A DNA stretch of 36,239 nucleotides from an uncultured Muribaculaceae bacterium (lineage in GTDB: Bacteria; Bacteroidota; Bacteroidia; Bacteroidales; Muribaculaceae): positions 1-36,239 of the forward strand of contig CALUMH010000025.1 of assembly GCA_944321685.1 (NCBI GenBank), given 5' to 3'. The notes below the pieces were generated by a model. It saw only the letters and a program-made list of their open reading frames with translations. It was not told where the DNA came from and ran no database searches. The first letter of the stretch is position 1, and each line of letters begins with the position of its first letter. Below are positions 15,069-22,629 of the stretch, in pieces. The translations under genes were made by a program, and so were the position numbers.

Positions 15069-16541
15069 TCACCACGAGAATTTTATGCCTATTGGAACGT
15101 AGAAGTCAAGCTTGTTTTGTCCTTCAATGCTGCTGTTTATGTTGTATTTCAAGGCAGGTTCAATATACAAGCCGAAGTTCTTACTGATGTTGTATTCAAA
15201 TCCCACACCGCCGGAAATATAAAATTGTGTGGATGGCGTTTTGACTTCGGGAATTTGAAGCATATAAGGATTTTCGGTATTTGTATGCCGGTAGATAGGT
15301 ATATCCATACCCACTTTTGCAGGAATGTAAATTGATGCCGCATTGAAATTAAGCAGATTATAGTTACAGCCAACGGATATGCCAATGTAGAAGGCTTTTA
15401 AACTTTGTTCCGCATAGGTTCCGTTTGACCGGTATTCTATGTGGCATTTTGTACGTGTCATGTTTAGCCCTGTGTTTATGCTGATTTTGGAACTTATTTC
15501 GCGTTCGAGACTCATTCCGAATGTCAGCGGCATTTCAAATTTATAATCTGCCTTGATTGTGCTTTCTGTCGAAGATCCTATGCCGCCCCCCATGTTTGTC
15601 TGTGAGGAGAACCGATTGTGTGCATTGCCATAAGTGCTGTATGATATAGCTATGTGCCACTTGTTGCCGGTTGTCGGCATGTGTGACATGTCATAACCTG
15701 AATGATATTGCAAGCCCATGTCGGACGGCATGGCCGGCGAGATTGTTATATTACGGGACGTCGAGTCGGTTGTGACAGTCGGGATTTGGGCAATGTTTTT
15801 TTCTGTCATGCCGTTTCCTGTCTTGGTGGTGTCATTATTTGTCGGTGTCTTGGTGGTGTCAGAACCGATTGTGGAGGCCGGTGTTTGTAAGTTGACACTC
15901 TCGGGTTCCTCGTGTGGTACAGGCAATGCAATTGTCAATTTTTTGAGGTCGGGGGTGATTTCACGCTTGTTCAGCAAAATGAACATAAATGTAGCGGCTA
16001 ATATTAGCAGACCGTATAGGCCGGCGCGATATTCGCGTATCAATTTCTTCAATAGCTCTTTTGCATGGAAAAGTTGAGAAGATGAGGTGCCGGGTGCTAT
16101 GCCTAAAATCCGGCTTATTTCCTTATGCGATTTGTTTTCGAGTACCGATAGTCGGAATATGGTTTTATATCCCTTGGGCAGTTTATTGATAATGGCATCA
16201 AGTTCTTCGTATGACAGTACGTCGGCAATATCGGTCGAGTCGGCAATATCATTACTGTCGCTATCCAATGTGGAATAAATATCTAATTGTGATAAATATT
16301 GGATGGAAAGATTTTTCATAATCGTTCCCATCCAATATTCCACTTTATTGTAATCTTTGATTTCTGAGATGTGCGTGAATATTATGACAAATCCGTCATG
16401 CAATATGTCGCGTGCAGTTTCTTCGTCTGGAATATATTTGCGAATAATGCCCAACATTCGCTTGAAGTAGGCAGAATACAACTCTTCCATGGCTTTTTTG
16501 TCGCCGGCGATGCATTGTTGTATCATTTCTGCTTTTGTCAT
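15069..16541 (-). CDS. ECF sigma factor fused through a transmembrane helix to an outer-membrane beta-barrel
   Basis: 490 residues in one uninterrupted frame. Residues about 1-80 are a sigma-70 region 2 (EELYSAYFKRMLGIIRKYI, ARDILHDGFVIIFTHI). About 112-170 are region 4 (LDAIINKLPKGYKTIFRLSV, HKEISRILGIAPGTSSSQLF). A hydrophobic helix at 174-190 (GLYGLLILAATFMFILL) comes directly after, then about 100 residues of Thr/Pro/Asn/Ser-rich linker. From about 292 to the end there are alternating strands (KWHIAISYSTYG, YISGGVGFEYNIS, FGLYIEPALKYNI) ending KLDFYVPIGIKFSW, a BAM-type signal with an aromatic last residue. The barrel resembles the OMP_b-brl/PorT type. The protein would tie a promoter-selecting sigma factor to the outer membrane. 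Bacteroides Dma proteins have the TM-linker-barrel layout, but there the N-terminus is an anti-sigma domain and the sigma factor is separate. Confidence 0.85.
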   Translation of the reverse strand: MTKAEMIQQCIAGDKKAMEELYSAYFKRMLGIIRKYIPDEETARDILHDGFVIIFTHISEIKDYNKVEYWMGTIMKNLSIQYLSQLDIYSTLDSDSNDIADSTDIADVLSYEELDAIINKLPKGYKTIFRLSVLENKSHKEISRILGIAPGTSSSQLFHAKELLKKLIREYRAGLYGLLILAATFMFILLNKREITPDLKKLTIALPVPHEEPESVNLQTPASTIGSDTTKTPTNNDTTKTGNGMTEKNIAQIPTVTTDSTSRNITISPAMPSDMGLQYHSGYDMSHMPTTGNKWHIAISYSTYGNAHNRFSSQTNMGGGIGSSTESTIKADYKFEMPLTFGMSLEREISSKISINTGLNMTRTKCHIEYRSNGTYAEQSLKAFYIGISVGCNYNLLNFNAASIYIPAKVGMDIPIYRHTNTENPYMLQIPEVKTPSTQFYISGGVGFEYNISKNFGLYIEPALKYNINSSIEGQNKLDFYVPIGIKFSW

Positions 16542-16577
16542 GTTTCAAGCTGATTGGGAAGACTATATCACATAGCC

Positions 16578-17363
16578 TTATGGTTTAGGTTGTAATATAC
16601 AAATAAATGCCGATGTAACGAAATCTCTGAAATATGGAATTCGCGAGATTGCGGAGTTAAGTTTCTGTGGCTTAATACCGAACTTTTGCCTATAATGGGG
16701 ATTGATGAGCCACAGTTCTTGGTCTGATATGCCTAATTTGCTTTGATTTATGAGCTTATGAAATTGATTGATTGATACCGATGTGCTTCTTATATCCATG
16801 AGTTCTTTAATGCATTCGTTAGTTTCTTTTCCTAAATTTAGCAACTTGCGGTAAATGAGTTTAGGAAGAAGATGGATGAATGGCGAATGTGATAAAAAGC
16901 AATTTCGGCATATCTGTTGATGACCACCAAAAGGCATTCGCCACGGCGGAAAAGCCAGAAACACCACGCCTTCGGGTTTTAAATAGCTATAACAAAAATC
17001 CAGCAATTCGGCTTTTGTCGATATGTGTTCGAACACGTCATGGCACAATATTATGTCGAATTGCTTGCTTGGCGAGTAATCAAAAATATTGTCATTTATG
17101 AACTCTGCTACACACTTCTTTGAACTGAAAAATTCCTTTGCCTGTCTGATGCGGTTGGCCGATATGTCAATCCCGGTTACTTTGCACCCTGCAACAGCAA
17201 ACGGGAGTAAATTCCCTCCTTCGCCACAGCCAATCTCCAATATCTCGGTGTCGGCATTTATGTCGTGGAATTTCTTAATGTATGGCATAAAGTATTCTTG
17301 GGTGGTTGCAGCCAGTTCCGAGAAATATCTAAACCGGTCGGTATGCCTGTTTTGCATATACAA
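16578..17363 (-). CDS. Class I SAM-dependent methyltransferase
   Basis: 261 residues. SAM-binding motif I is ILEIGCGEGGN (41-51), motif II is VTGIDIS (62-68), then FDIILCHDVFEH and LKPEGVVFLAFPPW. This is the UbiE/Methyltransf_11-23 type, often acting on small molecules, lipids or glycans. The C-terminal 100 residues are variable and do not identify a substrate. A second ATG two codons in (17357) is an alternative start. It ends 36 bases before the sigma-barrel gene on the same strand, so the two may be co-transcribed, though a functional link is only inferred. Confidence 0.82.
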   Translation of the reverse strand: MYMQNRHTDRFRYFSELAATTQEYFMPYIKKFHDINADTEILEIGCGEGGNLLPFAVAGCKVTGIDISANRIRQAKEFFSSKKCVAEFINDNIFDYSPSKQFDIILCHDVFEHISTKAELLDFCYSYLKPEGVVFLAFPPWRMPFGGHQQICRNCFLSHSPFIHLLPKLIYRKLLNLGKETNECIKELMDIRSTSVSINQFHKLINQSKLGISDQELWLINPHYRQKFGIKPQKLNSAISRIPYFRDFVTSAFICILQPKP

Positions 17364-17722
17364 TTACATATTTGCGAGGTGCATATTTAATGTTGCACCG
17401 TTTAGTTTTCAACTCTATTTATAAGAGAGAAAAAAGTGCTAAATACTGCATGGACCGAAATAAAAAATTTATTGGGGTAACTGCTAAAATATGCACTTTA
17501 TATAATATGTTGTATGTCAACAGAATATAAAGGTAAAATGTTTTAAGACTTGCTATGTGCAAAAATAGGTCTGCTACCAAATTGGTTCTTTCGCATATGT
17601 CATTTGGCGTTAGATGTACTATACGATATGCCAAATTACCATCTTGTAGTAAGCATCGGTGTGTTCGATTAGTTAAATGGGTATTAGTGAAATGCTGAAG
17701 TACAGGGAACCGACACAAAAAA
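17364..17722. other. AT-rich intergenic stretch, no supported gene
   Basis: Nearly 360 bases upstream of the methyltransferase. The only long frame (17419-17745, minus) begins inside the terminator hairpin and shows no family or signal features. A minus-strand TATTTTTG at 17567-17560 is a possible -7 element for the methyltransferase but would give a leader of about 190 bases. Confidence 0.4.
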
Positions 17723-17742
17723 GGGCGGCTCGGCAGCCGCCC
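17723..17742 (-). terminator. Rho-independent terminator of the flavin reductase gene
   Basis: Perfect 8-base GC stem GGGCGGCT/AGCCGCCC with a 4-base loop. On the minus strand it is followed by six T residues, 20 bases after the stop codon of the gene at 17763-18269. Confidence 0.9.
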
Positions 17743-17762
17743 CATGTAGCTTATGACAATTA

Positions 17763-18269
17763 TTATTTGTAGGCATTCACTATTTCAAGCACATACACAT
17801 CGTGGTAGCCGCCTTTTGCGCCATACCATTTTTCGAGCGAGCCATCAATGAAACATTCAGGCTTTAAGCTGTCTTTGTATAACTTGCGGCATTCGAGCGT
17901 GAAGCGCGATTGCTCATAGGCGATGCCACCTGTTTCGGTCTCCACCGGTTGCAGTCCGGTTTCTTTCGCTTTGTCGCAGTCACGACCCGACTTGCTACCG
18001 CAGAAGTTGTAAATTTCTCTTGCTTCGTTGCTATTGCCGAGGAATGAAAGGGTAACACAGTCGTTTTTTTCCATGAATTCATGTGTGTAACGTTCCGGCC
18101 TGACAAATATTACGGCTACAGGCTTATTCCACAGCCACCCCAGGCAGCCCCATGATGCCGTCATCATGTTGAAACCGTCTTTTTTATTGCCTGACGTTAT
18201 CAATACCCATTCTTTCCCTATAAGGTCAAATACATTGTCGTTCAACGTCTTAATATCTATCTTTTCCAT
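17763..18269 (-). CDS. Flavin reductase / flavoredoxin-like protein
   Basis: 168 residues. An FMN-binding split-barrel of the flavin reductase family: the signature WVLITSGNKKDGFNMMTASWGCLGWLWNKPVAVIFVRPERYTHEFMEKNDCVTLSFL covers the flavin site, and RKLYKDSLKPECF and YHDVYVLEI lie near the end. It probably passes electrons from a cytoplasmic donor to flavin or an iron protein. The start at 18269 is supported by a TAAATTTG -7 element 25 bases upstream. It is divergent from a PPOX-type flavin protein gene, so both may respond to one redox or nitro-compound signal. Confidence 0.85.
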   Translation of the reverse strand: MEKIDIKTLNDNVFDLIGKEWVLITSGNKKDGFNMMTASWGCLGWLWNKPVAVIFVRPERYTHEFMEKNDCVTLSFLGNSNEAREIYNFCGSKSGRDCDKAKETGLQPVETETGGIAYEQSRFTLECRKLYKDSLKPECFIDGSLEKWYGAKGGYHDVYVLEIVNAYK

Positions 18270-18293
18270 AATGCGTGAAATTGAAATTATATG

Positions 18294-18301
18294 GCAAATT
18301 T
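18294..18301 (-). promoter_or_regulatory. -7 element for the flavin reductase gene
   Basis: Minus-strand TAAATTTG, 25 bases before the start at 18269. It lies 13 bases from a plus-strand -7 element, so the two divergent promoters overlap. Confidence 0.55.
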
Positions 18302-18314
18302 ACTGTTTTTTCAG

Positions 18315-18322
18315 TAATTTTG
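18315..18322 (+). promoter_or_regulatory. -7 element for the PPOX gene
   Basis: TAATTTTG, 24 bases before ATG 18346. The -33 half is not clear. Confidence 0.55.
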
Positions 18323-18345
18323 TTTGTAAAAATAAATGTGTAAAT

Positions 18346-18831
18346 ATGAGACGCAGTGACAGGGAAATTACCGACCGCAAGGAAATAATGGAAATCATAG
18401 GACGGTGTGATGTGTGCCGGTTGGCATTTAACGATGATGTTGAAGGTATCCCTTACATTTTACCACTTAATTTCGGATATGAGGAAGATGCCGACGGATG
18501 TGTCACATTATATTTTCATGGAGCCACCGAGGGATATAAATATGATGTGATAGCCCGTGACCCGCGTGCGGCTTTTGAAATGGATTGTGACCACAGGCTT
18601 GCATCAAATCGCGAACGCGGTTATTGCACGATGGAATACAGCAGCGTCATAGGACGCGGGCGAATTGAAATCATTACCGACCGTGAGCAGAAAATCAGGG
18701 CATTGACAATATTGACCGACAACTACCATGCCAAGCATTTTGAATATAATCCTAAAGCAGTGGACCGAACCACGGTAATGGCATTAAAAGTGGAGAAAAT
18801 GACGGCCAAGCAGCGTAAAGTGAAAGGATGA
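18346..18831 (+). CDS. Pyridoxamine 5'-phosphate oxidase-fold protein, Nim-like
   Basis: 161 residues from ATG 18346; the open frame reaches 18166 but that part overlaps the divergent gene. It begins MRRSDREITDRKEIMEIIGRCDVCRLAF, then YILPLNFGYE and LYFHGATEGYK, with His58 at the place of the cofactor-linked histidine of NimA-type 5-nitroimidazole reductases. FEMDCDH and YSSVIGRGRIEII complete the split-barrel. The family includes nitroimidazole-resistance proteins and many flavin- or haem-binding proteins of unknown role, so resistance cannot be claimed from sequence. It is divergent from a flavin reductase and convergent with the GIN-domain gene, leaving only 5 bases between the stops. Confidence 0.85.
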   Translation: MRRSDREITDRKEIMEIIGRCDVCRLAFNDDVEGIPYILPLNFGYEEDADGCVTLYFHGATEGYKYDVIARDPRAAFEMDCDHRLASNRERGYCTMEYSSVIGRGRIEIITDREQKIRALTILTDNYHAKHFEYNPKAVDRTTVMALKVEKMTAKQRKVKG

Positions 18832-18836
18832 CATTT

Positions 18837-19568
18837 TTATTTCTCATTGACGTTGCCAGTCATCGGGATTGTCTTGAGACGGCCAATGTGGCGTGATTTT
18901 ATTTCGGCAGGAATTCCCGTGAAATAAACTTTTCCGGGGCCGCTACCACGAGTGGTAAGCGAACCGCCGGCCACGCGGCAATATATCGAACCTGTGCCAA
19001 TAATGCGGCAATTAACATCGGTCGCAACAAGGCCGCTTGCATCAATCATGCCTGTGCCTGTACATTTCAACGAAGCCTTGTCGCACTTGCCCGAGATGGC
19101 AACCAGGCCCTTACCGGTGAAGATTTTTGCATCCACTTCGGCTGCCGATAAGCCTGTGGCGATGAGCCGCCCGTTATCGGTGAGCTTCAACTTTATTTTT
19201 CCGGAAGTTTCCACATTTTCAACTATCAGAGTACTATCAGCTTTGTTCTCTAATTCATCTATCGTGCTCGAATAAACTGTAATGTGCGGCATAGTACTGT
19301 CGGTGATGGCATATTCGGTCGCCATTTGCAACGTCAACGTGGATTTATTGTTCTTGAATATAAACGACTTGGCTTCATCTTGGGTGGCCGTAAATACGGC
19401 AAGCCCCGCCGAGTCGGCGTTGCATCGGTATGTAACATTCAGGTCATCGGTGATTTTAAGTTTAACAAAGTCCCCCACTTCGATGACGTATTTCCGGGTC
19501 GAATCTTGTGCCGATGCCGTAAATGCCACAACTGCAATGCAGGCAATGAGTAGAAAATGTTTCATCAC
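18837..19568 (-). CDS. Exported GIN-domain (DUF2807) protein
   Basis: 243 residues with a signal peptide (about 1-21, MMKHFLLIACIAVVAFTASAQ). The body is a repetitive beta-solenoid (LIVENVETSGKIKLKLTDNGRLIATGLSAAEVDAKIFTGKGLVAISGKCDKASLKCTGTGMIDASGLVATDVNCRIIGTGSIYC) typical of the putative auto-transporter adhesin head domain GIN, DUF2807. The usual tail is present (YFTGIPAEIKSRHIG). The second ATG (19565) is an equally good start. Role unknown: envelope adhesion or stress sensing has been suggested for the family. It lies 18 bases after the dusB stop and probably shares its transcript. Confidence 0.8.
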   Translation of the reverse strand: MMKHFLLIACIAVVAFTASAQDSTRKYVIEVGDFVKLKITDDLNVTYRCNADSAGLAVFTATQDEAKSFIFKNNKSTLTLQMATEYAITDSTMPHITVYSSTIDELENKADSTLIVENVETSGKIKLKLTDNGRLIATGLSAAEVDAKIFTGKGLVAISGKCDKASLKCTGTGMIDASGLVATDVNCRIIGTGSIYCRVAGGSLTTRGSGPGKVYFTGIPAEIKSRHIGRLKTIPMTGNVNEK

Positions 19569-19586
19569 AGTAGTATAAGTGAACGG

Positions 19587-20567
19587 TTACCGTAAATATT
19601 TTTCTTCAATAAGGTCGAGAATCGAATCAAGTTCGGCATAAGTCTCGGCACGCAACATGGCTATGCGCGTTTCGCGGAAGTTAGGTATCCCCTTGAACAG
19701 CGGCGTGGCAGCCAAGTGACGGCGTATATGCAATATGCCGCGATGCTCGTCGATGCGGTCGATACTTTCACGTATCTGCCGCCGCAGTAAAGACATTTTT
19801 TCGGCTACCGTTATCGTCGGCAATGTGCCATGGTGCATAAAGTGCTTCATTTCCCTGAATATCCACGGTGCGCCTATCGAAGCACGCCCCACCATTATAC
19901 CGTCCACACCGTAACGGTCGAAATGCTCCACCAAAGCCTGTGGCGTTGTGATGTCGCCGTTACCTATGATAGGAATAGTGATGCGCGGGTTGTTTTTCAC
20001 CTCGCCGATAAGCGTCCAGTCGGCGTGGCCTGTGTACATTTGGCTGCGGGTGCGTCCATGTATGGTCAAAGCCTGTATCCCGCAATCTTGCAATTGCTCG
20101 GCAAGGGTTGTGATTACCATGTTTTCACAATCCCAACCAAGGCGAGTTTTCACCGTCACCGGGATTTTTACGGCATTAACAACGGCTCGGGTAATGTCGA
20201 GCAAAAGCGGCACATTGCGCAGCATCCCGCTGCCGGCACCTTTCGATGCCACTTTTTTTACCGGACACCCGAAATTTATGTCAAGCACATCGGGCTTGGC
20301 GGCCTCGGCTATACGTGCAGCCTCAACCATCGAGTCGATATCCCGTCCGTAGATCTGTATTGCCGCCGGGCGTTCAGCCGGATTGATGCTCAACTTGCGT
20401 GTGGTACTATCAATGTTGCGTATCAGTGCGTCGGCCGACACAAATTCGGTATATACCATGTCGGCCCCCTGCTCGCGGCAAATAAGCCTGAACGAAGGGT
20501 CGGTCACATCTTCCATAGGTGCAAGCAGCACCGGACGTTCGCCTAAGTCTATATTTCCAATTCTCAT
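19587..20567 (-). CDS. dusB: tRNA-dihydrouridine synthase
   Basis: 326 residues. An FMN-dependent reductase that converts specific uridines of tRNA to dihydrouridine with NADPH. Family marks are LLAPMEDVTDPSFRLICREQGADMVYTEF, LDINFGCPVKKV with catalytic Cys101, LLDITRAVVNAVKIPVTVKTRLGWD, IHGRTRSQMYTGHADW, IPIIGNGDI and DGIMVGRASIGAPWIF (FMN phosphate site). The C-terminal helical domain ends EEKYLR. The strongest match is to the DusB/NifR3 branch. The -7 candidate (20575-20582) sits so close to the ATG that the message may be leaderless. Confidence 0.92.
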   Translation of the reverse strand: MRIGNIDLGERPVLLAPMEDVTDPSFRLICREQGADMVYTEFVSADALIRNIDSTTRKLSINPAERPAAIQIYGRDIDSMVEAARIAEAAKPDVLDINFGCPVKKVASKGAGSGMLRNVPLLLDITRAVVNAVKIPVTVKTRLGWDCENMVITTLAEQLQDCGIQALTIHGRTRSQMYTGHADWTLIGEVKNNPRITIPIIGNGDITTPQALVEHFDRYGVDGIMVGRASIGAPWIFREMKHFMHHGTLPTITVAEKMSLLRRQIRESIDRIDEHRGILHIRRHLAATPLFKGIPNFRETRIAMLRAETYAELDSILDLIEEKYLR

Positions 20568-20574
20568 ACGTTTG

Positions 20575-20582
20575 CAAAATTA
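20575..20582 (-). promoter_or_regulatory. -7 element for dusB
   Basis: Minus-strand TAATTTTG ending 8 bases before the ATG at 20567. The -33 half is not clear. Confidence 0.45.
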
Positions 20583-20709
20583 CTGCAAATCTGTGTCATG
20601 ACGAAATACCATTACCCTTTGTAATAATTATTCGGAAAAATAGGATATGTTTGTCCTTGGCATTCGGGTAATTTTATGTAATTTTATCCTTGGAAAAATT
20701 AAAATCGGT

Positions 20710-21690
20710 ATGGGAAAAGCAAAAATATTGTCGGTTCTGTTATCGGCATTAATGTTAGGTTGTGGTATGGCGGCTGCACAAAGGTTGGTGCGCCCGTCGG
20801 CATTAAAGCCGGGCGACACTGTGGCCATTATCAGCCCGGCAAGCGCTTGCAAGGCGAAATACGTCACAGGAGCTTGCAGTGTGTTACGGAAATGGGGATA
20901 TGTGCCGGTGGTGTGGAAACATGCACTCGGCAAGCACGGGTCGTTTGCCGGAACCATCGAGGAACGCAAAAGCGACCTCGTGGACGTAATCACCGACCCA
21001 TCGGTAAAAGCAGTGCTATGCTCACGTGGCGGCTATGGATCGGTACAAGAATTGTGTGAAATGGATTTAAACCTGTTTGCCCGCCACCCTAAGTGGCTTA
21101 TTGGTTACAGCGACATAACCGCAATGCACGGAGCCATCACTTCGCAAGGCGTGATGAGCATACACGGGCCGATGGGGGAACATTTGACTAAATTTGCCGG
21201 AACTGATTCTTGCAGCAAGGTTTTGCACAATATCCTTTCGGGCAAAATGCCTCATTACAAAATTGCTGCCGACCCGCGCAACCGCCAAGGAAAAGCATCG
21301 GGACTGCTGTTAGGCGGGAACCTTGCCCTTCTTAACAGTTTCACAGCGTCGCCCATTGATATGCTGTCGAATTACGACGATTGTAACGTGATATTGTTTG
21401 TCGAAGATGTGGGTGAGTCGCTCGAACGCCTCAACCGACTGTTTTACACACTGAGGGTAAATGGCACATTTGACCGCATAAAAGGCCTTGTGGTAGGATC
21501 GTTTTCCGACATAAAATACACCGATGATTTTCCCCATGTATATGACATGGTAAAGAGCATCGTCGATGCTTACGATTTTCCGGTCGCTTATGGTTTCCCG
21601 GTAGGGCATACCGACAATAATTACCCCATGGTTGAAGGTGCATGGGTGACGCTTACAGTGGATGCCAATGGCGCAGAGCTTGCGTTTTAA
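20710..21690 (+). CDS. S66 family L,D-carboxypeptidase (muramoyltetrapeptide carboxypeptidase)
   Basis: 326 residues from ATG 20710, chosen because it starts a signal peptide (MGKAKILSVLLSALMLGCGMAAAQ); the upstream frame to 20647 is not needed. Catalytic residues fit the S66 Ser-Glu-His triad: Ser134 in IGYSDIT, Glu232 in FVEDVGE and His300 in VGHTDNN. It removes the terminal D-Ala from murein tetrapeptides during cell-wall recycling. Most family members are cytoplasmic; this one appears exported, either cleaved after AAA or as a weak-lipobox lipoprotein (MLGC), which would put it in the periplasm. A TATGTTTG just before the start region (20646-20653) is a possible promoter core. Confidence 0.88.
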   Translation: MGKAKILSVLLSALMLGCGMAAAQRLVRPSALKPGDTVAIISPASACKAKYVTGACSVLRKWGYVPVVWKHALGKHGSFAGTIEERKSDLVDVITDPSVKAVLCSRGGYGSVQELCEMDLNLFARHPKWLIGYSDITAMHGAITSQGVMSIHGPMGEHLTKFAGTDSCSKVLHNILSGKMPHYKIAADPRNRQGKASGLLLGGNLALLNSFTASPIDMLSNYDDCNVILFVEDVGESLERLNRLFYTLRVNGTFDRIKGLVVGSFSDIKYTDDFPHVYDMVKSIVDAYDFPVAYGFPVGHTDNNYPMVEGAWVTLTVDANGAELAF

Positions 21691-21772
21691 CACTTGCCAA
21701 CGTTAATACACATCATTTTACCTACATGGTATCAGTGATTAACAATCGTAAGTAAAAAACCATGTTTTTTCT

Positions 21773-21803
21773 TTTGTTTTGATTGATGCTTGCACTATAT
21801 TTG
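21773..21803 (+). promoter_or_regulatory. Promoter for the DUF2795-like gene
   Basis: TTTG at 21773-21776, a 19-base spacer, TATATTTG at 21796-21803, and a leader of about 35 bases to the ATG at 21845. Confidence 0.7.
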
Positions 21804-21844
21804 CGCAAAATTTTCAGACTTATAATCTTAAACACCGAAACACT

Positions 21845-22066
21845 ATGTATTGGACATTGGAACTCGCAACGAAACTTGAAGATGCACCGTGGCCGGCAAC
21901 CAAAGAAGAACTTATCGACTATGCCATGCGCTCAGGTGCACCACTCGAAGTAATCGAGAACCTTCAAGAAATGGAAGATGAAGGTGAAACTTACGAAAGC
22001 ATCGAAGATATTTGGCCCGACTATCCCAGCAAAGACGATTTCTTCTTCAACGAGGAAGAGTATTGA
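21845..22066 (+). CDS. Small DUF2795-family acidic protein
   Basis: 73 residues from ATG 21845; the open frame from 21779 overlaps the promoter. Sequence MYWTLELATKLEDAPWPATKEELIDYAMRSGAP ... ESIEDIWPDYPSKDDF is the DUF2795 pattern (a short helical domain with APWPATKEELIDYA). No enzymatic motif. It is strongly acidic at the C-terminus (FFFNEEEY). Conserved in Bacteroidetes as a standalone gene; function unknown. Its clear promoter and strong terminator suggest a well-expressed single-gene unit. Confidence 0.85.
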   Translation: MYWTLELATKLEDAPWPATKEELIDYAMRSGAPLEVIENLQEMEDEGETYESIEDIWPDYPSKDDFFFNEEEY

Positions 22067-22095
22067 TACTCTCTGAATAGATTAAACGATTGAAT

Positions 22096-22136
22096 ACCGG
22101 CGAGATAAGCAAATCATCTTTGCTTATCTCGCCGGT
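22096..22136. terminator. Strong bidirectional intrinsic terminator
   Basis: Perfect 18-base stem (22096-22113 with 22119-22136) around a 5-base loop, placed between the convergent DUF2795 and tadA genes. Confidence 0.9.
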
Positions 22137-22140
22137 GTGG

Positions 22141-22584
22141 TTATCGCTTGTGGCGGAAGAAGTCAGTGACAAGGTTGCCACATTCGTCGGCAAGCACTCC
22201 GGCGGTTACTTGCGTTTTCTTGTGGAATGGTGAAGTGCAGAATGTGTGGTAACCGCGCTTGTCATCGGCTGCGCCATATACCACCCGTTTCATTTGGCTC
22301 CAAGCTATTGCCCCGGCACACATCAGGCACGGTTCCACGGTCACATATATGGTACACTCGGTGAGATACTTACCTCCAAGGTAGCTCGTTGCCGATGTTA
22401 TTGCTTGCATTTCGGCATGGGCGGTGGGGTCGGTAAGGGTTTCGGTCAGGTTATGGGCACGTGCCACCACACGTCCGCCACACACTATCACTGCCCCAAT
22501 GGGAACTTCATCGCGCTGTGCTGCCTTTCGAGCCTCGTCGAGTGCAAGGCGCATAAATTTCTCGTCTTCGTTATATTCGTCCAT
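22141..22584 (-). CDS. tadA: tRNA-specific adenosine deaminase
   Basis: 147 residues. A zinc-dependent deaminase that converts the wobble adenosine of tRNA-Arg(ACG) to inosine. The active site is visible: HAE at 56-58 (zinc ligand His and proton-shuttle Glu) and PCLMC with Cys86 and Cys89. MRLALDEARKAA and EVPIGAVIV are family marks, as is DKRGYHTFCTSPFHKKTQVTAGVLADEC near the end. The second cytidine-deaminase-like fold partner would be another subunit of the homodimer. It is 45 bases downstream of the ComM-like gene and may share its transcript. Confidence 0.93.
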   Translation of the reverse strand: MDEYNEDEKFMRLALDEARKAAQRDEVPIGAVIVCGGRVVARAHNLTETLTDPTAHAEMQAITSATSYLGGKYLTECTIYVTVEPCLMCAGAIAWSQMKRVVYGAADDKRGYHTFCTSPFHKKTQVTAGVLADECGNLVTDFFRHKR

Positions 22585-22629
22585 TATAATTCTTATTTCA
22601 ATGATATATCAACAGCCGGGAGCAAAATT

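Noticed and set aside
17419..17745. A 108-residue minus-strand frame in the gap before the methyltransferase
   Set aside because: Its start lies inside the terminator hairpin of the neighbouring gene and it shows no signal, family or promoter.
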